In this document: positions 1-9,748 of the stretch, one piece after another
Layout of the letters: every line of letters starts with the position of its first letter
Numbering within the stretch: the first letter of the stretch is position 1
NCBI GenBank assembly: GCA_963798795.1
Contig: CAWCUZ010000007.1
Coordinates: 248,001 to 312,000, forward strand
Source of the DNA: CAWCUZ01 sp963798795
GTDB taxonomy: Bacteria > Acidobacteriota > Vicinamibacteria > Vicinamibacterales > SCN-69-37
Reading direction: 5' to 3'
Length of the DNA stretch: 64,000 nt
The notes under the pieces: model-generated
What the model saw: the letters and a program-made list of their open reading frames with translations, nothing else
Told to the model about the DNA's origin: nothing
The model's database searches: none
Program-made: the position numbers and the translations under genes

Positions 1-1749
1 GAACAGGCGGCCGCCGAAGGAACGGCGCTCGGCCGGGCGGTTCCCGTCGAGGGTACCGTCAGGGTGGTTTCGATCGCCATCTTCGGCAGCGACGGCCCGA
101 CGATCGTCACCGCGCCGCCGCTGCTGGCGGATCTCGTCTCGAGCGTGCGTCCCGCGATCCTGATCCTCTTCGCCGCGGTCCTGCTGCTGCTTGCGACGGC
201 TGCGGCCAACGTGGCCAGCCTGCAGCTCGCGCGCGCGACAGGCCGGCGGCGCGAGCTGTCGATCCGCGCCGCGCTCGGCGCCGGTTCCGGCCGGCTCGCC
301 CGGCAGAGCCTCGTCGAAAATCTGCTGCTCGGACTCCTCGGCGGCGCCGCCGGCCTCGTGCTGGCCGCCCTGATGCAGCGGGCGATGCCCTCGCTGCTCC
401 CGCGCGATTTTCCGCGCGTCGACGACATCGCGCTGAACGCGCGCGTCGCGCTCTTCGGTTTCACGGCGGCGGTCGTGGCCGGCCTCGGTGCCGGTCTGCT
501 GCCGGCGCTGCACGCCTCGCGTCGCGACCTGGTGGCCGCCCTGACCGAGGACTCGCTCGCGCCGGTCGGCGGCGCGCTCCGCTCCCGCACCGCGCGCGTG
601 CGGAGCGCCATCATGGCGGGGCAGGTCGGCATCGCGACCGTGCTGCTCGTTGGCGCGCTGCTCCTCGTCCGCAGTTTCGTGGGGCTCATGCATGCCGACA
701 CCGGGTACGACACGACGAACGTGCTGGTCGCACAGGTCACGCTGCCGGATCCGCGCTACACGCCCGAGCGGCGGCTCGACGTGCTCGGCCGGTTCGTCGA
801 GCGGCTGAAGGGACGCCCCGGCGTCACGGCCGTCTCGTACGGCGGCGCGATTCCGTTCGGCAACAGCACGAGCCTCTCGTCGTTTCCGCTCCGGAACGCC
901 GATGGCCGCATCGTGCAGGTCCAGACGGGCGCGCGGACGGTCGGTCCCGGCTATTTCGCCGCCCTCGGACAGCGCATCGTGGAAGGCCGAGAGTTCACGG
1001 CGCGCGACACCGCCACGAGCCAGGCGGTGATGCTCGTCAACAAGGAGTTCGAACGGAAGTACCTCGACGGCCACGCGATGGGCGCCGTGCTGCCGGGTAA
1101 CCACGGGGACCGGCCCATCGTCGGCGTCGTCGACAACGCCGTCCGGCGCAGCATCACCGATGAACCGGCGCCGGAAATCTATGCCGCCAGCCTCCAGTCT
1201 CCGCCAGAGGACGGCGACCTGTCGCTCGTCGTGCGGACGAGCGGCAACCCCTCCGCGCTCGCCCCGCTCGTTCGCACCGCCATCCACGAGCAGGACCCGC
1301 AGGCGCCGGTGGACGAGATCGCGACGCTGCAGGATCTGGTGTCGCAGAGCGTCGCCACGCCGCGGCTGTACATGACGGTGCTCGCGACCTTCGCGGCCTT
1401 CGCGTTGATCATCGCGGCCGTCGGCCTCTTCGGCGTCCTGTCCTACACGGTTGCCCAGCGCTCGCGCGAGATCGGCGTGCGCTCCGCTCTGGGCGCGCAG
1501 GTCCGCGACATCGTCGGCCTGGTCGTTCGCCAGTCGATCGGCATCGCCCTGGTAGGCCTCGCCGCCGGGATGATCGCGGCGCTCTGGCTCACGAACACGC
1601 TGCGGACGTTCCTCTACGGCGTGACGCCCCACGATCTCGCCAGCTTCGCGGCGGTGGCGGCGGTCCTGCTGCTCGTCTCGATCGTCGCGAGCATCGTCCC
1701 GGCGCGCCGCGCCGCGAGGGTGGATCCGGTGAAGGTCTTGCGGGCATGA
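1..1749 (+). CDS. ADOP-type ABC transporter permease, 5' end outside window
   Basis: The frame is open from base 1, so the start lies upstream; 582 residues are visible. The fragment opens in a MacB-type periplasmic domain tail, then shows a first FtsX-like membrane unit (three hydrophobic segments, about residues 50-180, with an RRRELSIRAALGAG cytoplasmic loop), a second periplasmic MacB_PCD domain (about 215-430), and a C-terminal FtsX unit whose loop REIGVRSALGA mirrors the first. This duplicated layout is the ADOP permease form common in Acidobacteria. It probably works with a separate ATPase in efflux or lipoprotein-type transport at the inner membrane; the substrate is unknown. It is followed by a second permease of the same family. 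Confidence 0.9.
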   Translation, partial: EQAAAEGTALGRAVPVEGTVRVVSIAIFGSDGPTIVTAPPLLADLVSSVRPAILILFAAVLLLLATAAANVASLQLARATGRRRELSIRAALGAGSGRLARQSLVENLLLGLLGGAAGLVLAALMQRAMPSLLPRDFPRVDDIALNARVALFGFTAAVVAGLGAGLLPALHASRRDLVAALTEDSLAPVGGALRSRTARVRSAIMAGQVGIATVLLVGALLLVRSFVGLMHADTGYDTTNVLVAQVTLPDPRYTPERRLDVLGRFVERLKGRPGVTAVSYGGAIPFGNSTSLSSFPLRNADGRIVQVQTGARTVGPGYFAALGQRIVEGREFTARDTATSQAVMLVNKEFERKYLDGHAMGAVLPGNHGDRPIVGVVDNAVRRSITDEPAPEIYAASLQSPPEDGDLSLVVRTSGNPSALAPLVRTAIHEQDPQAPVDEIATLQDLVSQSVATPRLYMTVLATFAAFALIIAAVGLFGVLSYTVAQRSREIGVRSALGAQVRDIVGLVVRQSIGIALVGLAAGMIAALWLTNTLRTFLYGVTPHDLASFAAVAAVLLLVSIVASIVPARRAARVDPVKVLRA

Positions 1750-2093
1750 GGAGGGGGTGCGCGGGTCCCTCGGGTCCCTTGGTCTCAACTGTTCCTCGTG
1801 TCGCGGACGATCAGGACTCGAGAGTTCCCGTGGTGTTCTGGCTCTTTTGGAGCTCGCTCTCTTGACGGCGGGCCTGGCGGGACTGTCGCCGCGAGGGGAA
1901 CCGGCCGCCACCGCTGCAGATCTATCCGTGGTACGCCGACCGGCGTGAGGCGCTGCGGCTCGCGATCGAGAACTCGCCGCTGCTGGCAGGGAAGACGCAG
2001 GCGGGCGTCCACGCGTTCTTCCTGCCGGGAGACGAGCAGGACGCGGGGCTCCGCGTCAGAGGCGTCGACGCACGCTTCTTCGGGTTCTTTGGA
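1750..2093 (+). other. Damaged 5' region of the second permease gene
   Basis: No intact start fits the next gene here, yet the translation looks like its N-terminus. One frame gives a hydrophobic stretch (VFWLFWSS) that ends at a stop at 1863-1865. A second frame continues the helix (LLTAGLAGLSP). The gene's own frame resumes by about 1905 with PPPLQIYPWYADRREALRL and a clear MacB_PCD-like stretch up to 2093. Two small compensating indels near 1860 and 1900 would restore one reading. The region also carries a short repeat, GGTCCCTCGGGTCCC, just after the upstream stop codon. Confidence 0.55.
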
Positions 2094-4112
2094 TTGCCGC
2101 TCGCCGCCGGCAGACCGTTCACCGCCGACGATGAGCGAAGCCCGGGCGCGGTGGAGCGGGACTCCACCGATCCGCTGCCGGTGGTGCTCGGGTACGACCT
2201 GGCGGTCCGGCTGTTCGGCGGGGCCGAGAGCGCGCTCGGACTCCACGACCTCGCTGGCCGCCGTCTGCGGGTCGTCGGCGTGGCGGGACGAGGCGTCAAG
2301 TTCCCGGACGAGACGAACGTCTGGGGGCCCGTGCCTTCGGATCGCGACTTCCTGCCCGCGTACGTCCGTCTGCGGCCGAACGCGACCCTCGAACAACTGG
2401 CGGCGTCGTTTCCCGACATCGCGTTCCGGCCCTTGCGCGACGCCATCCGGCCCGGCGGCGAACGCGTCATGGTGGCCCTGTTCGTGTCCGCGGCCCTGCT
2501 GCTGATCGTCACGTGGGTGCAAATTGCCGCGCTGCTGTTGTCCGGCGCGTTCGGCCGCCTACGCGAGCTGGGCGTCCGCCTCGCCCTCGGAGCGAGTCGC
2601 CTGGATCTCGTGCGCGACGCCCTGGCGCAGAGCGTCGTGATCGCCGGCGCCGCGCTCGGGGTGGCGTTGCTCGCCGTCCGGCCGCTCACCTGGTTCATCG
2701 TGCAGCGGATGCCGATCGAGCTGCGACGCGGTCAGTACCTCGATCCCGATCTGCGTGTCTACGCGCTGGCCGGCATGCTCTCACTCGCGGGCATCGTCAT
2801 GCTGACGCTCGTGCCGGCGCTCGTGACGCGCCGCGTGTCGCCGCTCGCCGCGCTTCGTGGGCGACTGACGGAGTCGTCGTGGGCGGCCGGCCGCTGGCGG
2901 CGCGTGCTGCTCGTCGGGCAGGTGAGCGTCACGGCGCTGGTGCTCTATCTCTCGGGTCTGGCGCTTCACACGTTCGTGCGCGTGACCACGGTCGACTACG
3001 GCTTCGACGCCGATCGCGTGCTGTTGTTCAGACTGCGGCCGCACGTGGTGCCGGACGCTCATGCCCAGGACCGGAAGCCCGGCGAGATGACATTCGAGGA
3101 GTACAAGGGCGACATCTCGACGACGCTGGAGAGTCTCAATGCGCTGGACGGTGTCCGCGCGGCAGAGCTGTGGGGCGGGCCGCTGAACACAGGGGACGGA
3201 AACAAGTACCCGCCGATTCACATCGAGGCACTCGACGGAAGACCGCGGAATGACGTGTTCGCGCGCCAGAACCTGATCGGGCCGACCTTCGTCCAGGTGC
3301 TTGGCGCGCGCATCGCTGCGGGCGTCGACGTCAGCGACCGGGAGTACGCCGGGCAGGACCACATCCTCCTTGTCAACGAGACCCTCGCGAAGCAATTGAT
3401 GCCCGACGTCGGGTCGACGGGGCCGCCGCTGTGGAGAACCGTCGTCGGCCGCGAGTTGCGGACCGAGGTGGGAAGCGGGCGCATCATTGGCGTTGTCGCG
3501 GATCTCGTGCAGATGGGTCCGGCGGCCCCCGCGGACCCGGAGGTGCCCTTCTTTCAGCGGGTCGGAGGAGCGCTGAGGATCGCGATCCGCGTGCCGGCCG
3601 GCGGCGAGCCGGCCGTCCGGGCGATGCTGCAGCGGACCTGGGGCCGACTGTCGCCGGGCCAGTTCCGCTGGATGCGCGACGCCGTGGACGATGTGTTCGC
3701 GCCGTATCGCAATCACTCGGTCATGATGGCCGCGCTGGCGATGGCGTGCCTGGTGATTGCGGGTGTCGGCCTGTTCGGCGCGCTCACCTACTCCGTGCGC
3801 TCACGGACCCGCCAGATCGCGATTCACGTGGCCCTCGGCGCCGATCCCGGGATGGTCCGCCGGCACGTGATCCGGCAGGCGCTCGGGACCGCCGCGGCCG
3901 GCATCGTCCTCGGCGCCGCCGCGGGTGCCGCCACCGCCTCGCTCGTGGAGCAGCAGGTCCTCGGCCTGCGCGCCGCCGACGCGACGACGCTGCTTGGCGT
4001 GGCCGCGGGACTGATCCTGCTGGCTCTTCTCGCCGCCGCGGTTCCGGCCCGCTCCGCGGCCCGCATCGATCCGGCCGTGGCGCTGCGCGAGGCGTCGTTC
4101 GACGAGGGGTGA
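2094..4112 (+). CDS. ADOP-type ABC transporter permease, N-terminally damaged
   Basis: Inner-membrane permease with the two FtsX units of the ADOP family. The visible protein has a MacB_PCD tail, a membrane unit with a GRLRELGVRLALGAS loop, a second periplasmic domain (about residues 300-520) and a C-terminal unit with RQIAIHVALGADP and a closing PARSAARIDPAVALRE typical of the family. The TTG at 2094 is only the first available start in this frame; coding-like sequence continues upstream to about 1866 with no start codon. The real gene was therefore longer and is either frameshifted or being lost. Tandem arrangement with the preceding permease suggests duplication or co-expression. Confidence 0.8.
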   Translation: MPLAAGRPFTADDERSPGAVERDSTDPLPVVLGYDLAVRLFGGAESALGLHDLAGRRLRVVGVAGRGVKFPDETNVWGPVPSDRDFLPAYVRLRPNATLEQLAASFPDIAFRPLRDAIRPGGERVMVALFVSAALLLIVTWVQIAALLLSGAFGRLRELGVRLALGASRLDLVRDALAQSVVIAGAALGVALLAVRPLTWFIVQRMPIELRRGQYLDPDLRVYALAGMLSLAGIVMLTLVPALVTRRVSPLAALRGRLTESSWAAGRWRRVLLVGQVSVTALVLYLSGLALHTFVRVTTVDYGFDADRVLLFRLRPHVVPDAHAQDRKPGEMTFEEYKGDISTTLESLNALDGVRAAELWGGPLNTGDGNKYPPIHIEALDGRPRNDVFARQNLIGPTFVQVLGARIAAGVDVSDREYAGQDHILLVNETLAKQLMPDVGSTGPPLWRTVVGRELRTEVGSGRIIGVVADLVQMGPAAPADPEVPFFQRVGGALRIAIRVPAGGEPAVRAMLQRTWGRLSPGQFRWMRDAVDDVFAPYRNHSVMMAALAMACLVIAGVGLFGALTYSVRSRTRQIAIHVALGADPGMVRRHVIRQALGTAAAGIVLGAAAGAATASLVEQQVLGLRAADATTLLGVAAGLILLALLAAAVPARSAARIDPAVALREASFDEG

Positions 4113-4125
4113 CGCACGGTCCAAC

Positions 4126-5703
4126 TCATGTCGATCGCGCGAGCGCCGCTGAGGCTCCGGGCGTGTCGGCGAATCCCGAGAATGCATCCGCCACGATGCG
4201 CTCGATCCGCTGCACCTCGTGGTCCGTCAGTTTCTGGAACTCGCCCTGTCGCCGCTTCCCGGACAACGTGCCGCCGTTCTGGCGAATGAACATGACCAGA
4301 TTCTCGGCGATACGATCGGGCATCTCCACCATCTCCATGACGCGCTGAATCGCCTCATCGTGCCGGCGCAGGTAGTCGATCTTGCGCGGCAAGTCCTCGT
4401 CCACGGTGCGTTGCACACAGGCGTAGAGGAACTCGGCGACCTCGGTGCAGTCGAAGTAGCGATAGAAGTCCGCGGTGTCGTTCACGACCTCGACGTTGCG
4501 TTCGGGCGTCGGATGCCACTCGATGAATGGCATCAGCGGAACGGAGTGCGCCTGCAGTGCGATGCGATAGTCGTCGATCCGATCCAGCATCACCGACGAG
4601 ACCGGGAACACCATCCCCGCCGGCGTGAAACGGCGCTCGGCGAGCACGTGATGAATCAGACAGCGATGCAGGCGGCCGTTTCCGTCCTCGAACGGGTGCA
4701 CGTACACGAACCCGAAGGCCGTCGAGGCGGCCTGCAGCACGGGGTCGAGCCCATCGTCGCGCATCCGGTCATTCGCTTCAAGGAGGCCGGCCATCAGATC
4801 CGCGAGATCGTCCGGACGGGCGCCGACGAACTCGGGGAGCGGATCACCGACGTGATCGCGCGCGCCGAGGAAGACGCCTTCGGTGCGAAGTCCAGGGCGA
4901 ACGAAGCGTGTGTCCTCGATCAGCACGTTGTGCAGTCGGACGATCTCGTCGAGGGTCAGCGGGTTCCTGCCTGCCTGCAGCACGGCACGCCCCCAGCGTT
5001 CGAGCCGGCTGCGAGGCGGGCGTTCGCCTTCGATCTGGAAACTGGCCCGGCTGTCGGCAAGCAGCAGGAAGCTGGCGGCGCGCGCCGCCAGATGTCCACC
5101 GATGTGGCCCACCGTATCGCGGGCGCGTGCGGCCAGATCGAGAGAAAGGTACGTCGCCAGTGCCGGTGTGCGCCTGATGACCGGACTGAAGCGACCTACG
5201 CCAAGCAGGTTGTCGCGCACGCGGTGCCGCCTGGACAGGCGCGGCTTGCCCGTGAAGTACGTCTTCGCGTCGAGCAGATCGACAGCGGGCACGCGTGGCG
5301 CGTCATCGACATCGAGGCGTCGGCCGGTGAGTGTCTGGTACAGGAACCACGCTCGTCGAACGGGTGCCGACGTGGGTGCCGTGTAGACGAGGGCCTTGAT
5401 GGTCTGCTCGGGTAGCGCCTCGAAGATGCGCCGGAGCACGAGCAGGTCGAGGTGCTCGTGTCTGAGGAAGAACAGCAGGTGGTCGGCCAGGCCATCGCCC
5501 GGCCAATAGCGCTTGTCGAAGACGGCCCAGGCGCCGTCGGTGCGCCGGCTTCCGCTGATGTGCTGCCCAGCGACACAGCTCGGCCGCCGAACAGGAGCCG
5601 CCAGCCCCAGTTCAGAGGCAAGCGCAGCGACCCCGACCAGACGAGCTCCTCGAGGGACGATCCGTTCCTGGAACGTCGGCGGCTGGGCTTGTTTGAGCGT
5701 CAC
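4126..5703 (-). CDS. Fic family protein (predicted AMP-transferase), class II
   Basis: Fic enzymes transfer AMP from ATP to hydroxyl side chains of target proteins. The core motif HPFEDGNGRLHR is intact at residues 336-347, with the catalytic His, the acidic Mg ligand and both phosphate-binding Arg. An upstream SFQIEG (221-226) matches the inhibitory-helix pattern [ST]xxxE[GN], which places it in class II, where the helix precedes the core and blocks ATP until relieved. The first about 200 residues have no assigned function; the C-terminus could be a winged helix. GTG start; an AAAAGG ribosome site lies 9 nt upstream (5713-5718). It reads away from an AT-rich repeat region. No antitoxin gene is adjacent. 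Target unknown. Confidence 0.9.
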   Translation of the reverse strand: MTLKQAQPPTFQERIVPRGARLVGVAALASELGLAAPVRRPSCVAGQHISGSRRTDGAWAVFDKRYWPGDGLADHLLFFLRHEHLDLLVLRRIFEALPEQTIKALVYTAPTSAPVRRAWFLYQTLTGRRLDVDDAPRVPAVDLLDAKTYFTGKPRLSRRHRVRDNLLGVGRFSPVIRRTPALATYLSLDLAARARDTVGHIGGHLAARAASFLLLADSRASFQIEGERPPRSRLERWGRAVLQAGRNPLTLDEIVRLHNVLIEDTRFVRPGLRTEGVFLGARDHVGDPLPEFVGARPDDLADLMAGLLEANDRMRDDGLDPVLQAASTAFGFVYVHPFEDGNGRLHRCLIHHVLAERRFTPAGMVFPVSSVMLDRIDDYRIALQAHSVPLMPFIEWHPTPERNVEVVNDTADFYRYFDCTEVAEFLYACVQRTVDEDLPRKIDYLRRHDEAIQRVMEMVEMPDRIAENLVMFIRQNGGTLSGKRRQGEFQKLTDHEVQRIERIVADAFSGFADTPGASAALARST

Positions 5704-5837
5704 GTCGAAAGACCTTTTCGAGCGTCGAAAATGTGCGACTAATATCTGTTATCGTCGAAACTAGTATACGCTATATGAACATCGAAGGACGAGATCTAAC
5801 GTCGAAAAAGTTCTTGAAATATGTCTCGTCGTCGAAA
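5703..5837. promoter_or_regulatory. AT-rich control region of the fic gene with repeated CGTCGAAA boxes
   Basis: CGTCGAAA occurs at 5703, 5723, 5753, 5800 and 5830, with a variant CATCGAAG at 5780. The boxes form two sets of three with identical spacing (20 then 30 bp) offset by 77 bp, as expected from a diverged tandem duplication of an operator. The box at 5723 is part of a perfect 7-3-7 inverted repeat (TTTTCGA / TCGAAAA, 5715-5731). On the minus strand a TATACT (5763-5768) could be the -10 of the fic promoter. The base composition differs sharply from the GC-rich surroundings. The binding protein is unknown. Confidence 0.55.
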
Positions 5838-5897
5838 AATCAGCCTTAACCGCGTAGCGCACGCCCATTCAGCTAGTTCTGGCCCGACAGCCGGCGT

Positions 5898-6320
5898 CTA
5901 TGCCTCGCGACCGATGCTCATGAGGTTGAGAATTCGAACCAGCAGTCCCACGAAGAAGAGCCCGAAGCCGGCCATCCAGACGATCCGCAGCGCCGGCCAG
6001 GCCCAGGCGGGCAGGTCGTTCGGGCTGCCGCCGGACGCGTCGTAGTAGTAGACGATGGCGGCCGTGACCGGCGCCACAAACCATAGGCGGAAGAGGGGAA
6101 GCAGCCCGATTCGGCGGCGCTCGCCGCCAGCCTGGCGCAGCGTTCTGCCCGTGACGACCCACGCGGCGATCATCCAGGCGACGAACAACCCGAGGTAGAC
6201 GGCCGCCCAGTCGAGGAGCAGGCGTCCGCCGAGAAACGGAAATACGGTCAGGACGAGGAGCGACGCCAGCACGCTCCAGACGACGATGCGCGCGCGGCGT
6301 TGGACAGCGGACACGGCCAC
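5898..6320 (-). CDS. Conserved-type small integral membrane protein
   Basis: 140 residues with four hydrophobic segments (about 13-33, 37-56, 72-92 and 108-131) separated by short charged loops; no enzymatic motif and no family recognised. It lies upstream of, and in the opposite direction to, nothing obvious in function. The gap to the next minus-strand gene carries a GC-rich palindromic repeat, so co-transcription with the oxidoreductases is uncertain. Coding potential is supported by the clean membrane topology and absence of a better frame. Confidence 0.6.
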   Translation of the reverse strand: MAVSAVQRRARIVVWSVLASLLVLTVFPFLGGRLLLDWAAVYLGLFVAWMIAAWVVTGRTLRQAGGERRRIGLLPLFRLWFVAPVTAAIVYYYDASGGSPNDLPAWAWPALRIVWMAGFGLFFVGLLVRILNLMSIGREA

Positions 6321-6327
6321 TCCATCT

Positions 6328-6390
6328 CCCCGGGGCTGAAGACCCGGGGCTCCATTCGTCCCGGGTCGTCATTCGTCCCCGGGGCTCCGA
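6328..6390. repeat. REP-like GC-rich palindromes, locus 1
   Basis: Nested palindromes built on CCCGGGG arms around GAAGAC/GTCTTC cores, with repeated TGGAGCCCCGGG-type and ATTCGTCCC units. It shares its core with loci near 28.9, 40.5 and 54.1 kb and could form hairpins in RNA or DNA. Confidence 0.75.
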
Positions 6391-6393
6391 AAA

Positions 6394-7972
6394 TCATCTG
6401 CCGCGAATCGCGGCGGCCGCGGCCTTCGCCGCGAGCAGTCCCGACATCCCCGTCAGGCCGCCGCCGGGGTGCGTGCCGGCGCTGGCGAGGAACAGGCCCG
6501 GCACCGGCGTGCGGTACTGCGACCAGCCGAGCAGCGGACGCGCGATCCAGGACTGATCGACCGTGGGCTCGCCGTGGAAGATGTGGCCGCCCGACAGGCC
6601 CCAGCCGTGCTCGAGGTCCTCGGGCGTGAGCACCTCGCCGTCGATGACGAGCGCGTCGAGGCCGGGCACGTGCGGCTCGAGCACGCGCACCGCCGCCTGG
6701 TACAGCGAATTGCGCTGGTCCGACCACCGGCCGTCGCGAAGCTCCCGCGGCGCGTAATGCAGGTAGATCGACATCACGTGCTTGCCGTCGGGCGCCAGCG
6801 ACGAGTCCGCCATCGTGGGCACGGTCAGCGCCAGCCACGGCTCCGCCGACAACGCGCCGTATTTCGACGCGTCGAACGCGCGCTCGATGTAGTCCACCGT
6901 CGGCGCAATCAGAAACCGGCCGCGCAGCGGCACCGCGTCGCCGTGGAGCGACGTGAACTCCGGTGCCGCCGACAGCGCCAGGTTCAGCTTGGCGGTCACG
7001 CCGCGCGCCCGGTAGTTGCGCGCGCGCGCGAGCACGGTCGGGGGCAGCGCCATCGGATCGACGAGGCCGAGCAACGTCTGGCGCGGATCGACGGCCGACA
7101 CGACGAGCCGCGCCGGCACCTCCTCGCCGTTCTCGAGCACGACACCGTTCGCGCGACGCGACGCCATGCGGACGCGTGCCGCCCGCGCGCCCGTGCGCAG
7201 GCGGCCGCCGCGCTTCTCGATGATGCCGACGAGCGCCGCCGCCAGCGCGCCTGGTCCGCCGCGCACCGTCACGCCGCCCCCGACCGGCATCGGATCCTCC
7301 GCGAGCCGCTGCAGGAACATCGCGCCGGTGCCGGCCGAGCGTGGGCCGACAGGGTTGCCGAACACCGCGCGCGCCGCGAGCGCCGCGCGCAGGAGATCCG
7401 TTTCGAACCACTCGGCGGTCAGATCCGCCACCGACATCGGGAGCCAGCGGGCCATCCGCGCGAGATCGCGCGCGCCGAGCGCGCGCGCCGTGTCGCCCGG
7501 CGCCGAGCAGGCGCCAGGCGTCGCCGGTTGTCACGCCGTCAATTGACGGCGCCTGGTGCCGGTTCACCGCCGCGATGACGCCGGCGATGCGCTGCGTCAC
7601 GTGCAGAAACTCGCGCCAGCGTCCGGAGTCGACGGCCGAGAACGCGTGAATGGACCCGGCCGTCAGCACCGGATCGCGGTGGAACAGCATCGCGCGGCCG
7701 TCCGGGGCGAGGGTCGTGAGCGCCGGATCCGGCGTGAGGAACTCGAGCCCGGCCCGGTCCAGCCGCAGCGCGCGGACGACGTCGCGGTGCAGCGGTCCGA
7801 GCGCGTGGCTGAGCGACGGCCCGCGGAAGCCCGGCACGAACTCGCGCGTGTTGGCCGCGCCGCCGGCCTCGGGCCGCGCCTCGAGGACCGTCACCCTGAG
7901 CCTCTGGCGCGCCAGCCACGCGGCCGCGACGAGCCCGTTCAGCCCGCCGCCGATGACGACGACGTCAGACAC
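6394..7972 (-). pseudogene. PYROXD2/CrtI-type FAD oxidoreductase, single frameshift
   Basis: The N-terminal part has the FAD-binding VVIGGGLNGLVAAAWLAR and a VLEARPEAGGAA dinucleotide motif of the phytoene-desaturase superfamily. After about residue 158 the frame is lost. Removing one G from the GGG at 7496-7498 (CCC on the plus strand) restores LLGAGDTARALGARDLARM and joins directly to the intact C-terminal frame, which ends in the conserved SAGTHPGGGLTGMSG FAD motif. Length after repair is about 525 residues, normal for the family. The GTG start overlaps the 3' end of the next upstream homologue by 8 bp. Either an assembly indel or a young pseudogene; the substrate cannot be read from the sequence. 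Confidence 0.85.
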
Positions 7973-9561
7973 GACGAAGCGCCTCGCGCGCGGCGTTGCG
8001 GCCGGGCGCGGCCATGATGCCGCCGCCGGGATGCGTGGCCGACCCGCACAGGAACAGCCCGCGAATCGGCGTGCGATACCGCGCCCACCCCGGCGCCGGA
8101 CGCAGGAAGAACAACTGCTCGAGCGTCAGCTCGCCCTGAAAGATGTTGCCTTCGCTGAGCCCGAACTCGCGCTCGATGTCGAGCGGCGTCAGCACCTGAC
8201 GATGCAGGATGTGCTCCTTCAGGTTCGGTGCGTACTGCGCGATGGTGTCGACGACCGTGTCGCCGAATGCCTCGCGGTGCGCGTCCCACGGCGCCGTGCC
8301 CTCCGGCGCCGGCTCGCGCAGGTCGTACGGGCGCGTACTGCACGAAGCACGACATCACGTGCTTGCCGGGGGGCGCCACCGACGGGTCCGTGAGGCTCGG
8401 AATGACCATGTCGATGTACGGCCGCCGCGAGTACTCGCCGTACTTCGCCTGGTCGTAGGCGCGCTCCATGTACTCGACGCTGGGCGAAATCGAGATGGCA
8501 CCTCGCAGGTGCGCGCCGGGACCCGGCATCGCCGTGAAATCCGGCAGGCCGTCGAGCGCCAGATTGACCTTGCCCGACGAGCCGCGGAACTTGTAGCGCG
8601 CGATGTCCTCCGCGAACTCGTCCGGCAGGTGCTCCCGGCCGACCATCTTCATGAACGTGAGGCGCGGGTCGACGCTCGAGAGCACGCACGAGGCGTTCAG
8701 CTCGTCCCCGTTTTCGAGCACCACGCCGGTGGCCAGGCCGCCGTTCAGGCGAATCGACGCGACCGGCGCGTTCACGCGAATCTCGGCGCCCGCCGCGCGC
8801 GCGGCTTCCGCAATCGCGTTCGACACCGCACCGGTGCCGCCCTTCGACAGGCCCCACGACCGGAACGCGCCGTCAATCTCGCCCATGTAGTGGTGCAGCA
8901 GCACGTAGGCCGTGCCCGGCGACCGGACGCCGAGAAACGTCCCGATGATCCCCGACGCCGACATCGTCGCCTTGAGCACGTCGGTCTCGAACCACTGATC
9001 GAGGAAATCGATCGCGCTCATCGTCATGAGCTGGAGCTGGTTGTAGCGGTCGGCGTCGGGCAGCTTCGCGAACCGTCTGGCCAGCGCGCCGATCTTGCGG
9101 ATCTCGCCGAGGCGCATCGAGAACGGGTCGGGCGGCGCCATCTCGAGGATGGCCTTGGCGAACCGGCCCATTTCCACCATGGCGCGGCCGTACTCGTCGT
9201 ACGCCTCGGCATCGGTGCGCGAGTGGCGCGCGATCTCGCGGTACGTCTGCGCGTGGTCGTTCACGCGCCAGAGGTGGTCGCCGTCGGGCATCGGCGTGAA
9301 CGTGCCGTCGAGCGGCAGGATCTCGAGGCCGTGCTTCGCCAGCTCCAGCTCGCGGATGATCTCGGGCCGCAGCAGCGACACGACGTACGAACAGACCGAA
9401 AACTTGAACCCGGGGTAGATCTCCTCGGTGACGGCCGCGCCGCCCAGGACGTGCCGCCGCTCGAGCACCACGACCTTTCGCCCCGCGCGCGCCAGATAGG
9501 CCGCCGCCGTCAGGCCGTTGTGCCCGCCGCCAATCACGATCGCGTCGCACTTCGCTGACAT
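7965..9561 (-). pseudogene. PYROXD2-like NAD(P)/FAD oxidoreductase, single frameshift
   Basis: It starts with IVIGGGHNGLTAAAYLARAG and VLERRHVLGGAAVTEE, which match the pyridine-nucleotide-disulfide oxidoreductase domain 2 family. The body is colinear with the neighbouring gene. The frame breaks at the GGG at 8329-8331: deleting one base turns VRPARAG into PYDLREPAPEG and continues to a normal C-terminus (residues LTPLDIEREFG to CGSATHPGGGIMAAPG), ending at 7965. About 531 residues after repair. A TATAGA -10-like box lies just upstream of the ATG. Tandem to its homologue, so the pair probably arose by duplication. Function inferred only at family level (FAD-dependent desaturation or isomerisation of a lipid-like substrate). 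Confidence 0.88.
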
Positions 9562-9578
9562 GCGCTCTGCATTCTATA

Positions 9579-9748
9579 GGGGTGCTGGGTGCGCGGTGCT
9601 CGGTGCGGGGTGCGAGGTGTGGGGTGCGGAGTGCGGGGTGCGGAGTGCGGGGTGCGGGGTGCAGGGTGCGGAGTGCTGGGTGCGGAGTGCGGAGTGCGGG
9701 GTGCGGGGTGCGAGGGTGCGGGGTGCAGGGTGCGGAGTTGCGCGGTGC
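9579..9748. repeat. Heptanucleotide tandem array (NNGGTGC)24
   Basis: Twenty-four consecutive units of the form NNRGTGC, mostly GGGGTGC and GGAGTGC, with only two units (9712-9719, 9734-9741) expanded to 8 bp. The G-rich strand could form quadruplexes. Immediately after it the sequence flips to CGCACCCC (9749-9756), the complement of the unit. It lies between the start of a leftward oxidoreductase and a mobile element. Confidence 0.95.

Noticed and set aside
9579..9748. CRISPR array
   Set aside because: The repeat is continuous with a 7-bp period and has no spacers; no cas genes are nearby.
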